Numbered from the stretch's first letter, positions 16,904 through 25,770 are shown. The stretch is 64,000 bases of DNA from M2408 sp046303515 (GCA_046303515.1 JBKCGI010000217.1:1-64000), one strand, 5' to 3'. A program made the numbers and translations. Notes: generated from the sequence alone by a model not told the origin.

Positions 16904-18160
16904 TTAATTATCTAGAAACAAACGAACAACTTCAATTCTTCTATCAGACACTTCCTCTATCACAAGTTTGTAAGAACCAATTTCCAATTCTGTTCCAGCC
17001 TCTGGCAAAGTCTCTAAATGATGAATGATAAGTCCACCAAGGGTTTCATATTCTTCAGAATCATCAAAACCAAACTCATATTCTTCATTCAAATGATCAA
17101 TTTCCACACGACCAGAAAAACGATACTCTTTGTCATTGATTTTTTCTTCCAACCACTCTTCTACATCATGTTCATCTTCAATTTCACCAAAAATCTCCTC
17201 GATGATATCTTCAATTGTAATTACACCAGCCGTTCCACCATATTCGTCAACAACAATGGCAATATTTGATTTTCTTTTCGTGAAAATCTCTAACAACTCT
17301 TTGGCAGGAATGGCTGCTGGAACAAAAGATATTGAACGTAAAATTTGATTAATTGCTGTTGGTTTTTTGAACATGTCAAAGGAGTGCACGTAACCAATCA
17401 CATTGTCGATATTATCTCTGTAAATTAAGATTTTAGAAATCCCAGTTTCAACAAAATGCTTATGTAATTTTTCAACAGGAGAATCTACATTTATGGCGAT
17501 TAATTCAGGTCTTGGAACCATGCAATCACGTGCTTTTATCTTTGAAAAATCAAGTGCATTTTGAAGTATTTGCATTTCGTTACCAAAGTCTTCTTCTTCT
17601 TTAATCCGCTTATTCAAATCCTGCACATAATGTTCTAAATCTACTTTTGAAAACACTTTATCATTATTCTTCAATTCAATTTTAAACAATTTCAAAAATT
17701 GTGTACTGATGAACATTACAACACTTGTTGGAAGGTACAAAATCCAATAAATGAGCCACATTGGAATTGCAAAGCTTTTCATAAATCCATTTGGATTCAA
17801 TTGAAAAATTGCTTTAGGCAAAAATTCAGCTAAGGTCAACACCAAAATAGTGGATAAAAGTGTTTGAATCAACAACAATAAGATGCCATTTGAAATTCCC
17901 CAAGACTCAATAACAGGATTTAAAACTTGTGCAAAATAAATCCCAAAAAGCACCAAAGAAACGTTATTTCCAAGTAAAAGAGTGGCAATAAAATGTCCTT
18001 CATTTTTATAAAAATAAGCCGCAATTCTGCCATTCAGAGAACCTTTTGTGCGGTCTAACTCAATCTTTAAACGACTTGAAGTAATAAATGAAATTTCAAT
18101 TCCGGAACAAAAAGCCGTGAAGATTAAAGACGCAATAATAATTATATGGGCAGGATCCAT
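16904..18160 (-). CDS. CNNM/CorC-HlyC family membrane protein with CBS pair
   Basis: 418 aa. N-terminal CNNM transmembrane domain with about four helices (IIIIASLIFTAFCSGIEISF, IATLLLGNNVSLVLFGIYFA, LLLLIQTLLSTILVLTLAEF), a CBS pair (RDCMVPRPELIAINVDSP; IVVDEYGGTAGVITIEDII) and a C-terminal CorC/HlyC domain (YRFSGRVEIDHLNEEY, EYETLGGLIIHHLETLPEAG). The family is linked to Mg2+/Co2+ efflux; the name hemolysin is historical. GldE of gliding bacteria has the same architecture, but no gld neighbours are present here. Confidence 0.9.
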   Translation of the reverse strand: MDPAHIIIIASLIFTAFCSGIEISFITSSRLKIELDRTKGSLNGRIAAYFYKNEGHFIATLLLGNNVSLVLFGIYFAQVLNPVIESWGISNGILLLLIQTLLSTILVLTLAEFLPKAIFQLNPNGFMKSFAIPMWLIYWILYLPTSVVMFISTQFLKLFKIELKNNDKVFSKVDLEHYVQDLNKRIKEEEDFGNEMQILQNALDFSKIKARDCMVPRPELIAINVDSPVEKLHKHFVETGISKILIYRDNIDNVIGYVHSFDMFKKPTAINQILRSISFVPAAIPAKELLEIFTKRKSNIAIVVDEYGGTAGVITIEDIIEEIFGEIEDEHDVEEWLEEKINDKEYRFSGRVEIDHLNEEYEFGFDDSEEYETLGGLIIHHLETLPEAGTELEIGSYKLVIEEVSDRRIEVVRLFLDN

Positions 18161-18193
18161 TTGAAATTTTACAAGATAAAGATATAAAAAATA

Positions 18194-19471
18194 TTAAGAA
18201 ATTACATCTTTTCCGATATCTTTTCTGAAATATGAATTCTCAAATTCAATATTCGCAATACTTGTATAAGATTTAGCTAAAGCCATTTCAAGCGTTTTAC
18301 CAAGAGAAGTTACAGCCAAAACTCGTCCTCCGTTGGAATAAACTGTTGGTCCGTCTGCAACTGTTCCTGCATGAAAAACCATACTACTTTGAATGGCATT
18401 TAAACCATAAATAACTTTCCCTTTTTCATAATCTTCAGGATAACCTCCAGAAACCATCATCACTGTGGCAGCACTTCTATCGTCAAATTGAATGTCTCTT
18501 TCCGACAAAGTATTGGAAGCAACTCCTTCAAATAAGTCTAAAATATCTGATTTCAAACGAGGAATAACTACTTCAGTTTCAGGATCTCCCATACGGCAAT
18601 TGTATTCAATCACATACGGCTCACCTTTCACTTGAATTATACCAAAGAAAATAAAACCTTTGTAAACCAAACCTTCAGCCTTTAAACCTTTCACAGTTGG
18701 AATAATGATTTGATTTTCAATTTTTTCTTTAAATGTATTGTCTGCAAATGGAACTGGAGAAACTGCTCCCATTCCACCTGTATTTAAACCTGTATCACCT
18801 TCGCCGATGCGTTTGTAATCTTTCGCTTCAGGTAAAATTTTGTATGAATCTCCATCCGTTATGACGAAAACACTCAATTCAATACCTTTCAAAAACTGTT
18901 CGATTACAACTTGTTTTCCAGCGTTACCAAATTTTCCGTCTGAAAGCATAGCCTTCAATTCTTTTTTGGCTTCTTTAACATCGTCCAAAATCAAAACACC
19001 TTTTCCAGCTGCTAATCCATCCGCTTTTAAAACGTAAGGAGCTTTCATCGAATCTAGAAAATCGTAACCCTCTTTAAGTGTGTTTTTTGTGAAAGTCGCA
19101 TATTTAGCAGTAGGAATATTATGACGCATCATAAATTTCTTTGCGAAATCTTTACTTCCTTCTAACTGTGCGGCTGCTTTTGAAGGTCCAATAACTGCTA
19201 TTGCTTTCAATGCTTCATCGTTTGTGAAGAAATCATAAATTCCTTCCACCAATGGGTCTTCTGGTCCAACAACGACCATTTTCACGTCATTCTCTAACAC
19301 AAAAGTTTTGATTGCAGGAAAATCGACAATACTTAAATTGACGTTTGTTCCATACTCTTTTGTTCCAGCATTTCCTGGCGCGATGAATAATTTATCTAAT
19401 TGTGAACTTTGACTAATTTTCCAAGACAAAGCGTGTTCTCTACCTCCTGATCCAAGTAATAATACTTTCAT
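18194..19471 (-). CDS. purD: Phosphoribosylamine-glycine ligase (GAR synthetase)
   Basis: 425 aa ATP-grasp enzyme, second step of de novo purine synthesis. Motifs: VLLLGSGGREHALSWKI at the N-terminus, the ATP-grasp core PYVLKADGLAAGKGVLI, LNTGGMGAVSPVPF, IEYNCRMGDPETEVVIPRL and SGGYPEDYEKG. It starts 1 nt after the purQ stop, so the two genes form a translationally close purine operon. Confidence 0.98.
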   Translation of the reverse strand: MKVLLLGSGGREHALSWKISQSSQLDKLFIAPGNAGTKEYGTNVNLSIVDFPAIKTFVLENDVKMVVVGPEDPLVEGIYDFFTNDEALKAIAVIGPSKAAAQLEGSKDFAKKFMMRHNIPTAKYATFTKNTLKEGYDFLDSMKAPYVLKADGLAAGKGVLILDDVKEAKKELKAMLSDGKFGNAGKQVVIEQFLKGIELSVFVITDGDSYKILPEAKDYKRIGEGDTGLNTGGMGAVSPVPFADNTFKEKIENQIIIPTVKGLKAEGLVYKGFIFFGIIQVKGEPYVIEYNCRMGDPETEVVIPRLKSDILDLFEGVASNTLSERDIQFDDRSAATVMMVSGGYPEDYEKGKVIYGLNAIQSSMVFHAGTVADGPTVYSNGGRVLAVTSLGKTLEMALAKSYTSIANIEFENSYFRKDIGKDVIS

Positions 19472-19472
19472 T

Positions 19473-20159
19473 TTAACAATATTTCAAAAGAGATTCAAAC
19501 ATTAATTTTCCGTCTTCGTTATTTATTTCAGAATCTGCTGCTCTCTCTGGGTGAGGCATCATACCAAAAACATTTCTACCTTTATTACAAATTCCAGCGA
19601 TGTTATTAATCGAACCATTTGGGTTAAATTCATCACTTGCTTGACCGTCTTCAGAAGCGTATCTAAACAAAACTTGATCGTTTGCCAACAAGGAATCAAT
19701 CGTTTCTTGTGGTGCATAAAATCTTCCTTCACCGTGAGCGATAGGAATTTTGTACGTGCGACCCAAATCCAAACCTGCAGTAATTTTTGTACTTGTATTA
19801 GCAGGCTTTAAAAACACATTTTTACAAATAAATTTTTGTGAATCATTGTGTAACAATGCACCTTCCAACAAACCTGATTCTGTTAGAATTTGAAATCCGT
19901 TACAGATTCCCATGACATAACCACCATTATTTGCATGCTTGATTACTTCGCCCATGATTGGAGAAAGCTTTGCAATTGCTCCTGAGCGCAAATAATCGCC
20001 ATAGGAAAATCCACCTGGCAAAACAATAAAATCTGCCCCTTTTAGGTCAGTATCTTTGTGCCATAATTTTTCAACTTGTTGACCTAATTTCGTTTCCAAG
20101 ATATAAATCATATCTTCGTCACAATTAGAACCAGGAAAGGTTACTACTCCGAATTTCAT
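19473..20159 (-). CDS. purQ: Phosphoribosylformylglycinamidine synthase, glutaminase subunit
   Basis: 228 aa class I glutamine amidotransferase providing ammonia for the PurL-catalysed FGAM synthetase step. Motifs: FPGSNCDEDM, FIVLPGGFSYGDYLRSGAIA (oxyanion strand), the nucleophile MGICNGFQIL, and the His/Glu of the triad in GMMPHPERA. First gene of the purQ-purD operon; an exact -7 box (TACTTTTG) lies 31 nt upstream. A separate PurQ implies the three-component PurSLQ or a small-PurL system in this organism, or a paralogue of a fused enzyme. Confidence 0.96.
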   Translation of the reverse strand: MKFGVVTFPGSNCDEDMIYILETKLGQQVEKLWHKDTDLKGADFIVLPGGFSYGDYLRSGAIAKLSPIMGEVIKHANNGGYVMGICNGFQILTESGLLEGALLHNDSQKFICKNVFLKPANTSTKITAGLDLGRTYKIPIAHGEGRFYAPQETIDSLLANDQVLFRYASEDGQASDEFNPNGSINNIAGICNKGRNVFGMMPHPERAADSEINNEDGKLMFESLLKYC

Positions 20160-20190
20160 CTGTTAATTTACTTTTTGTGTTTAAAGCTTA

Positions 20191-20198
20191 CAAAAGTA
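20191..20198 (-). promoter_or_regulatory. -7 box TACTTTTG of purQD
   Basis: Exact TAnnTTTG match on the minus strand upstream of purQ. No purine riboswitch fold was recognised in the short leader. Confidence 0.55.
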
Positions 20199-20224
20199 AA
20201 TATTATTAATGAACTAAAAGGATT

Positions 20225-21184
20225 TTATATAAAAAACTTAATAACAGAAAAACCCAATGTAAGGTAAAAAAGCAATTGCGGAAAAAACTTCATTTTCACG
20301 TTTAAGTAGGAAAATGGAAGGAATAAAGCTATTGGGATGACCATAAAACAAAACCATTCGTATTGTTTAAAAAAAATATAATCTAGCGATCCAATGCACA
20401 TACTGAACAATAAAAATAGATTTAAAATATTTGTATTTTTACGGAAGCGAATAGAACTTTTTAAAGCCTTATCACGAATCCCAACCCAACTTGTCAAAAC
20501 CAATAAAACAAACAAACCAAGTGAGGCCAAAAAAATAAAGTCTTTGGTACCATATTGTTGCGTTGATTCAATAAAATTCAAATTTATTTTATGTTTGAAA
20601 ATTAGATTAGCTGAAAAGGCATAAATCAAGGGCACTAGAATACCAATCGTAGATAAAAGTGTTTCCCTAAAAACAAAAGGACGAATTCGCGTAATCATCA
20701 ACCAGGCAAAAGGTAAAACCAAAACCAAAGGAGGGTGGAATGTTGCTGCTACACCGAAGAAAAATCCAGCATTAAAAGCACGAGATTTCCCATCGACGTT
20801 ATACTCTAGTTTATACAATTGAATGAAGGCAAAAATGATAAAAAAATGTGAAATCAACAAGCCATCCATAAAGTAAAAAGACCTGTAATAACTCAATAAA
20901 ACAATGTATAAAAAAGCAATGATGTAGCTATTTCTTTCATAAAAACCGTTAGTGTTAAAGAAAAAATTCAACAAATAAGCATTGATTAAGACAAAAACAC
21001 CACTAATCCAAGGCAAAAAAGATCCTGCAAAATTTGAAATCGACAAGGAACCCCAAAAACCTAAATCAACCGTATCAGTGATTTCGAAATAAAGACTATT
21101 TAAATTCAAGAACAAATACGCTAAAACCACAAGTGGCATTGCGAATAAAGCATAAATTTGGTTACCTAGAAAAAATCGAATCAT
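20225..21184 (-). CDS. DUF6427-like polytopic membrane protein
   Basis: 319 aa, about eight to ten hydrophobic helices. Resembles the flavobacterial DUF6427 family (start MIRFFLGNQIYALFAMPLVV, central FFFGVAATFHPPLVLVLPFAWL, where a membrane-embedded HPP recurs in the family). Inner-membrane protein of unknown function. Divergent from the small DUF6341-like gene. A TAACTTCG near-match box lies 6 nt before the ATG. Confidence 0.65.
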   Translation of the reverse strand: MIRFFLGNQIYALFAMPLVVLAYLFLNLNSLYFEITDTVDLGFWGSLSISNFAGSFLPWISGVFVLINAYLLNFFFNTNGFYERNSYIIAFLYIVLLSYYRSFYFMDGLLISHFFIIFAFIQLYKLEYNVDGKSRAFNAGFFFGVAATFHPPLVLVLPFAWLMITRIRPFVFRETLLSTIGILVPLIYAFSANLIFKHKINLNFIESTQQYGTKDFIFLASLGLFVLLVLTSWVGIRDKALKSSIRFRKNTNILNLFLLFSMCIGSLDYIFFKQYEWFCFMVIPIALFLPFSYLNVKMKFFPQLLFYLTLGFSVIKFFI

Positions 21185-21308
21185 GAACTGCGAAGTTACA
21201 ATTTTTAAACATATTGAAATACATTTTGCAGAAAGTTGAAAAAAATATTGCTTTTTTATATTCTATTAAAAAAAAAATAACTTACTTTGTTCTAACAAAA
21301 CAAAAATT

Positions 21309-21497
21309 ATGAGTTCAACACCGGTTTTTTACAAATTAGACGATATTTTCCAAGGAATCTTTTTATTTTATGATTGGGTTGGAAATAACTTTAACAATCT
21401 TTGCCTTTTATTAGGGTTTTTTGGTTTCGCTTTCTGGATGTACACTCAGAAAAAATTCAACGACAAAGCGAAAAACGATCCTAATCAAATTAAATAA
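21309..21497 (+). CDS. DUF6341-like small membrane protein
   Basis: 62 aa. N-terminal amphipathic segment (LDDIFQGIFLFYDWVGNNFN) and one transmembrane helix (LCLLLGFFGFAFWMYTQ) with a Lys-rich tail. Matches the small DUF6341 family typical of Flavobacteriales and sits next to a DUF6427-like gene, divergently. Function unknown. A Rho-independent terminator follows 24 nt later. Confidence 0.7.
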   Translation: MSSTPVFYKLDDIFQGIFLFYDWVGNNFNNLCLLLGFFGFAFWMYTQKKFNDKAKNDPNQIK

Positions 21498-21521
21498 TCT
21501 GATTTTAGATATAAAATACAC

Positions 21522-21550
21522 AAGCTTCCGTTACGTCGGAGGCTTTTTTT
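21522..21550 (+). terminator. Rho-independent terminator of the small membrane protein gene
   Basis: AAGCTTCCG pairs with CGGAGGCTT (one G-T wobble) around a 6-nt loop, followed by a run of T. It ends just before ispD, whose start lies 10 nt further. Confidence 0.85.
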
Positions 21551-21560
21551 GTTTTTAGCC

Positions 21561-22220
21561 ATGAAGAAAAATACTGTCATCATTACAGCCGGAGGAATTG
21601 GAAAAAGAATGGAAAGTAATCTTCCAAAACAATTTCTATTACTCAAAGGAAAAACGATCCTGCAACACTGTATTGAAAAATTTTTCAACTACGACCAAAA
21701 CATTCAAATCATTTTAACTCTACCAGAAGATTGGAAAGAATTTTGGGAAAATCTTTGCAAAACTAACTCATTCACTATTCCCCACACAATCGTTTCGGGT
21801 GGAGTTGAACGTTACGATTCGATTAAAAATGCTCTCAATATTGCTCAAGGAGATTTAATTGCAATACACGATGGCGTGAGACCTTTAGTTTCCACTAAAC
21901 TTATTTCTGAAGGATTTGACCTAGCACATGAAATGGGTTCAGCAATTCCGCTGGTTGCAGTAAAAGAATCCATACGTTTTGTTGATAAAGGTCAAAATAA
22001 ATCACTCGATAGAGCTCATTATTTCACGGTGCAAACCCCACAAATTTTCTCTCAAGAAAGCATACGAAAAGCATACGAAATCCCATTTCATCAAGCGATT
22101 ACGGACGACGCCTCTTTAGTTGAAGAAAGTGGTGTGGAATTGAACTTGTTTACTGGAGAAGAACAAAATATTAAAATCACAACACCTTTGGATTTGAAAA
22201 TCGCTGAACTTTTGATGTAA
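21561..22220 (+). CDS. ispD: 2-C-methyl-D-erythritol 4-phosphate cytidylyltransferase
   Basis: 219 aa from the ATG at 21561; a TTG four codons earlier lies in the terminator tract and is unlikely. Third step of the MEP isoprenoid pathway, making CDP-ME from MEP and CTP. Motifs: IITAGGIGKRMESNLPKQF (nucleotide loop), the C-terminal-side segment HDGVRPLVS, AVKESIRFV and a QAITDDASLVEESG metal/substrate segment. The family normally has about 220-230 aa. Convergent with yebC. Confidence 0.95.
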   Translation: MKKNTVIITAGGIGKRMESNLPKQFLLLKGKTILQHCIEKFFNYDQNIQIILTLPEDWKEFWENLCKTNSFTIPHTIVSGGVERYDSIKNALNIAQGDLIAIHDGVRPLVSTKLISEGFDLAHEMGSAIPLVAVKESIRFVDKGQNKSLDRAHYFTVQTPQIFSQESIRKAYEIPFHQAITDDASLVEESGVELNLFTGEEQNIKITTPLDLKIAELLM

Positions 22221-22283
22221 AAAGGAATTGTTTGTTGTTTTTAACGCAAAGATAGTAGAGTTTTTATCGGAGAATTCTTTAGG

Positions 22284-22316
22284 TCACCCTCCTTAATCCT
22301 CCCTCAAGGGAGGAAA
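22284..22316 (-). repeat. Dispersed 3'-end repeat, copy 3
   Basis: Same parts as copy 1, including the GGAAAC end. It lies 80 nt past the yebC stop in the convergent ispD/yebC spacer. A second recurrent word, TTTTTAACGCAAAGATAG, lies just upstream near 22240 and again near 23247. Confidence 0.75.
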
Positions 22317-22396
22317 CAAGCTTAAGTGAACTTTTAACTCAAAAAATCAAAATAGAAAATATTACACGCCTTATATGGTTTTAAAATATTTACCAT

Positions 22397-23107
22397 TTAA
22401 GCAATATTAGTGAAAACCTGTTGCACATCGTCATCATCTTCAATCTTATCCAATAATTTTTCGATGTCAACTAATTGCTCTTCTGTGAATTCTACTGGAG
22501 TCGTTGGAAATCTTTTTAAACTTGATTTTTGAACCTCAATTCCTAATTCTTCTAAGGCTTGAGAAAGTGTTCCGAAAGAAGTGAAATCTCCAAAAACAAT
22601 TATTTTATCTTCTTCTACTTCAATTTCTGTACAACCAGCATCAATTAAATTCAATTCTAATTCTTCAGGATCAATTGCGTCCGTTTTTACGAATTCAAAA
22701 ACTGATTTGCGGCTAAACATAAATTCCATTTGACCGTTTGGAACAACAATTCCATTAGATTTATTAAAATAAGACTTGATGTTAGCAACAGTTCTTGTTG
22801 GATTATCCGTTGCACTTTCTACAAAAATCAAAACTCCGTGAGGACCTTTTCCTTCATAATTGATTTCAGAGAAAGAAGCCAAATCTTTTTGATTAGCTCG
22901 TTTTACTGCTTTATCAATATTGTCTTTAGGCATATTTTCAGCCTTTGCATTTTGAATAGCTGTTCGCAACTTAGCATTCATTGCTGGATCTGTTCCACCT
23001 TCTTTCGCGGCCATCGTGATTGCTTTCCCTAATTTCGGAAACAATTTCGACATTTTATCCCAACGTTTTTCTTTTGCTGCTCTGCGGTATTCAAATGCTC
23101 TTCCCAT
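22397..23107 (-). CDS. yebC: YebC/PmpR family (TACO1-like) protein
   Basis: 236 aa, full length. N-terminal GRAFEYRRAAKEKRWDKMSK, NAKAENMPKDNIDKAVKRA, YEGKGPHGVLIFVESATDN and FSRKSVFEF are diagnostic. Members are annotated as transcriptional regulators; recent work on this family links them to relief of ribosome stalling at proline tracts. Cytoplasmic. An exact TACTTTTG box lies 20 nt upstream; monocistronic. Confidence 0.95.
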   Translation of the reverse strand: MGRAFEYRRAAKEKRWDKMSKLFPKLGKAITMAAKEGGTDPAMNAKLRTAIQNAKAENMPKDNIDKAVKRANQKDLASFSEINYEGKGPHGVLIFVESATDNPTRTVANIKSYFNKSNGIVVPNGQMEFMFSRKSVFEFVKTDAIDPEELELNLIDAGCTEIEVEEDKIIVFGDFTSFGTLSQALEELGIEVQKSSLKRFPTTPVEFTEEQLVDIEKLLDKIEDDDDVQQVFTNIA

Positions 23108-23461
23108 ACTGATAATTTTTTGTGATGCAAAAGTAGGAGAAAAAATTAGAATTTCAAAGTGAAACTGTATGGAAGAAAATAAAAATTAAAGGCAAATTTT
23201 TAATACAAAGGAAAACAAAGATTATTTTGATGCCCGGAGTATTTTTTAACGCAAAGATAGCTAAGTTTTTTGACGTGCTGGGTGTTTTAAGGGCGCAAAG
23301 CGATGTTTTGAGCTTGTCGAAAAATTGTAGCCACAAAACTTATTTTCAACCTTAAAATTTGTGTTTTCAACCTTAAGTTTTCTAAGCTTACCTTCGGTGA
23401 GACTTCGTGTTCTTAAGTGGTAAAAAAAAGCATATAAATTTTTAAGGTTGAAAGCAAGAAT
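23108..23461. other. 354-bp non-coding spacer with degenerate repeats
   Basis: No plausible gene. From the yebC side it holds the yebC -7 box (23128-23135), a copy of TTTTTTAACGCAAAGATAG (near 23247), GGGCGCAAAGCGATG and a GAGCTTGTCGAA fragment. These resemble decayed copies of dispersed intergenic repeats. The distal part holds a direct 13-mer TTTTCAACCTTAA (23343-23355 and 23364-23376) with an inverted partner TTAAGGTTGAAAG at 23442-23454, just after the OmpA-like gene. Confidence 0.7.
23128..23135 (-). promoter_or_regulatory. -7 box TACTTTTG of yebC
   Basis: Exact TAnnTTTG match on the minus strand, 20 nt before the ATG. Confidence 0.6.
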
Positions 23462-24241
23462 TTACTTTTCTTCTTTGTTCAAAATAAGAAATTCAATGCG
23501 GTTATTTGCTTCACGTCCTTCTTTTGTATCATTGGAATGTTTGGATTGAGAACTTCCAAATGCTTTTATTAAAACACGCTGCTCTTCAATTCCTTTTTTA
23601 ACTAATAATTTTTTAATTTGTTCTGCCCGTTTTTGACACAAATCAATGTTTTTTAAAGAGTCTCCGATACTATCCGTATGACTTTGAATTTCAATTTTAT
23701 ACTCTGGATTTTTAAGCAAGACTTCAGAAACTTGTAACGTTAAGGTATCTAAAATCAACTTTGTTTTTGGCTTGTATTTTGTTGTTTTGTCTATGAATCG
23801 AATACCGTAAGAAAGAGGTGTTTTTTTCACATAAATTACACCTTCTTCTTTAATAAAAGGACAACCATTTAAGGTGTCAACTCCTACAGCTTTCGGACAT
23901 CTATCCAGAAAGTCATAAATCCCATCATTATCCCAATCTGGACAACCATTTGCAGTAGCAATCCCTTTTATCGTTGGACAAAAATCTTCCGAATCCAAAA
24001 TGCCATCTTGGTCGATATCTACAATTTTTTCTATGACAATCGTTCTTCCCTTAGAATCAACATTGACTAAATTATCAGAATTTGGCTCTAAATCTCTGTA
24101 ATTTGGAACACCATCTTTGTCATCGTCTTGTAAATTAGATTTTAACTGAACAATTTCTTGCTCCATAGAAATGTATTTCTTCTTTGTTACGAAACAAGCG
24201 GAAAGAGAAAAAAGTAAAATTAAGAGACTAAGTAATTTCAT
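23462..24241 (-). CDS. OmpA family lipoprotein with TSP3 calcium-binding repeats (copy B)
   Basis: 259 aa. Lipobox FSLSACFVTKKKY, a short coiled segment, then thrombospondin type 3-like repeats (DDDKDGVPNYRD, DIDQDGILDSEDFCP, DWDNDGIYDFLDRCP) that bind calcium. A C-terminal OmpA peptidoglycan-binding domain follows (IEIQSHTDSIGDSLKNIDL ... REANNRIEFLI), keeping the Asp of HTD and the Arg of NNR that hold diaminopimelate. An outer-membrane lipoprotein tethering to the cell wall is likely. Its ATG overlaps the stop of the upstream paralogue (TAATG), implying translational coupling. Confidence 0.93.
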   Translation of the reverse strand: MKLLSLLILLFSLSACFVTKKKYISMEQEIVQLKSNLQDDDKDGVPNYRDLEPNSDNLVNVDSKGRTIVIEKIVDIDQDGILDSEDFCPTIKGIATANGCPDWDNDGIYDFLDRCPKAVGVDTLNGCPFIKEEGVIYVKKTPLSYGIRFIDKTTKYKPKTKLILDTLTLQVSEVLLKNPEYKIEIQSHTDSIGDSLKNIDLCQKRAEQIKKLLVKKGIEEQRVLIKAFGSSQSKHSNDTKEGREANNRIEFLILNKEEK

Positions 24242-25005
24242 TATTCTTCAAACTTAAAAATAAATTCAACCCTGTTATTATCAAGATTTCCTTTTTTATC
24301 GTCTTGATTTCCTTGAACTTCAGCACTTCCTTTCCCAATTATTTTCAATTGAGAAATCAGAACATTTCTTTTTAGAAATAAGGCTTTTACCTTCTCTGCT
24401 CTTTTAATAGATAACTTCATATTCTTGAGAGAATCTTTTGAATCATTTGAATGACCAATTATTTCAATCCAATATGTAGGATTTTTAATTAAGACCTCAC
24501 TTAAAGAATCAATTTGCTTATCTATATCTGCTTTTAAATCAGCAAATTTTATTGAATTTGTTTGAAATAAAATAGGTTTTAAAACAGGAAAGGGTCTTAT
24601 TTTTTCAACTATTATTACAGGACAACCTCCATCTTTCTTTAATCCAGAAGCATTTGGACACTTATCCGCAAAATCATAGACGCCATCTCCATCTTTGTCT
24701 GGACAACCATTTGCAGCAGCTACTCCTTTTATTGTTGGACAAAAATCAACAACATCTAAAACTCCATCGCCGTCAATATCTACAATTTTTTCTACAATTA
24801 TTGTTCTACCCCTACTATCCACATTGGCCAATGAATCGGTTTTTGGTTCTAAATCAACATAATTAGGGATACCATCTTTGTCATCATCTTGTAAATCAGT
24901 TTTGATTTGTGTGAGTTCTTGTTCTAGGGCAATATATTTTTTCTTAGAGACAACACATGAACTGTAACCAAAAAGTATTAAAGTTAAAAGAAAAATTTTT
25001 GACAT
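24241..25005 (-). CDS. OmpA family lipoprotein with TSP3 repeats (copy A), altered peptidoglycan site
   Basis: 254 aa from the ATG at 25005, which starts directly with the lipoprotein signal (IFLLTLILFGYSSCVVSKKK). TSP3 repeats as in copy B (DDDKDGIPNYVD, DIDGDGVLDVVDFCP, DKDGDGVYDFADKCP). In the OmpA domain the peptidoglycan-binding Asp is replaced: WIEIIGHSNDSKDSLKN reads HSN where copy B reads HTD. The Arg of NNRVEF remains. The two are clearly a tandem duplication, with copy A first in a two-gene operon. Confidence 0.92.
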   Translation of the reverse strand: MSKIFLLTLILFGYSSCVVSKKKYIALEQELTQIKTDLQDDDKDGIPNYVDLEPKTDSLANVDSRGRTIIVEKIVDIDGDGVLDVVDFCPTIKGVAAANGCPDKDGDGVYDFADKCPNASGLKKDGGCPVIIVEKIRPFPVLKPILFQTNSIKFADLKADIDKQIDSLSEVLIKNPTYWIEIIGHSNDSKDSLKNMKLSIKRAEKVKALFLKRNVLISQLKIIGKGSAEVQGNQDDKKGNLDNNRVEFIFKFEE

Positions 25006-25044
25006 GATCCTGAAATTTTGCACTAAGTTAAAAATTTAGATTTG

Positions 25045-25157
25045 TTTCCCGCTGATTAGCGCAGATTGTTTCGCTGATTTACGCTGAATGTTGTTCAAAG
25101 CATTTTTAAATAATCTCCGCTCATCTGCGTTTAAAATTTGATTAAATCAGCGGGAAA
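25045..25157. repeat. Inverted repeat with GCTGATT-type core overlapping the PAP2 3' end
   Basis: Perfect 13-bp inverted repeat: TTTCCCGCTGATT at 25045-25057 and its complement at 25145-25157. Between them lie further GCTGATTTACGCTGA and CTCATCTGCG words, typical of dispersed intergenic repeats. The distal arm encodes the last residues of the PAP2 protein. Confidence 0.75.
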
Positions 25158-25736
25158 TTTCTCCACAATTTTCTTCCAAACAAAGCGATAACTCAAAAAT
25201 GCAATGGATGTTCCTAGCAGCGCGCCACCAATTACATCACTCAAATAATGCACTCCCAAATACAAGCGAGAATAGCACACAAGTAAAGCACAGAAAAACA
25301 AAAAATAAACTGTTTTGGGATAAGATTTGAAAAAAACTAAGGTAAAACACCAAGCAATTACAAAAAAGTTGGTCGCATGAGACGATACAAAACCATATTG
25401 TCCACCCGTGTAAAAATCGCCATTTCCTTGATTGTAATAATGTAATTTTTCGGTCAAGAGAGCATGATGTGAAGGTCGATAACGCTGAAAAGTTTCTTTC
25501 AAGGCATAAACTGAAATCGCATCGGCAATAACGATTGTCAAAACCACAAAGATTAGAAACAAAATCGCATTTTTTAAGCCAATTTTACGGTAAGCTAGAA
25601 ATAAAAGCAGAAAATAAAGCGGAATCCAAGTGATTTTACCTGAAATAATCCACATAAACTCATCCCAAAAGGGAGAATTCCATGAATTTACAGCGAAAAC
25701 AATGGCACGATCTAAAGACTCTAAATAATCAATCAA
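25131..25736 (-). CDS. PAP2 superfamily phosphatase
   Basis: 201 aa inner-membrane protein with about five helices. The three-part phosphatase signature is present: KETFQRYRPSH (KX6RP), GFVSSHATNFF (the SGH motif with the catalytic His, here SSH), and SRLYLGVHYLSDVIGG (SRX5HX3D). Likely removes phosphate from lipid substrates such as undecaprenyl-PP or phosphatidylglycerophosphate; the specific substrate is not deducible. TTG start; no in-frame ATG upstream. The C-terminal FPADLIKF is encoded by the dispersed inverted repeat, suggesting a recent 3' end change. Confidence 0.9.
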   Translation of the reverse strand: MIDYLESLDRAIVFAVNSWNSPFWDEFMWIISGKITWIPLYFLLLFLAYRKIGLKNAILFLIFVVLTIVIADAISVYALKETFQRYRPSHHALLTEKLHYYNQGNGDFYTGGQYGFVSSHATNFFVIAWCFTLVFFKSYPKTVYFLFFCALLVCYSRLYLGVHYLSDVIGGALLGTSIAFLSYRFVWKKIVEKFPADLIKF

Positions 25737-25770
25737 ACTTAAACAATTGAGTAAAAAAATAAATATAGTG

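Noticed and set aside
23154..23336. 60-codon open frame on the minus strand
   Set aside because: It lies within degenerate intergenic repeats, has no homology that I recognise and lacks a suitable promoter or start context.
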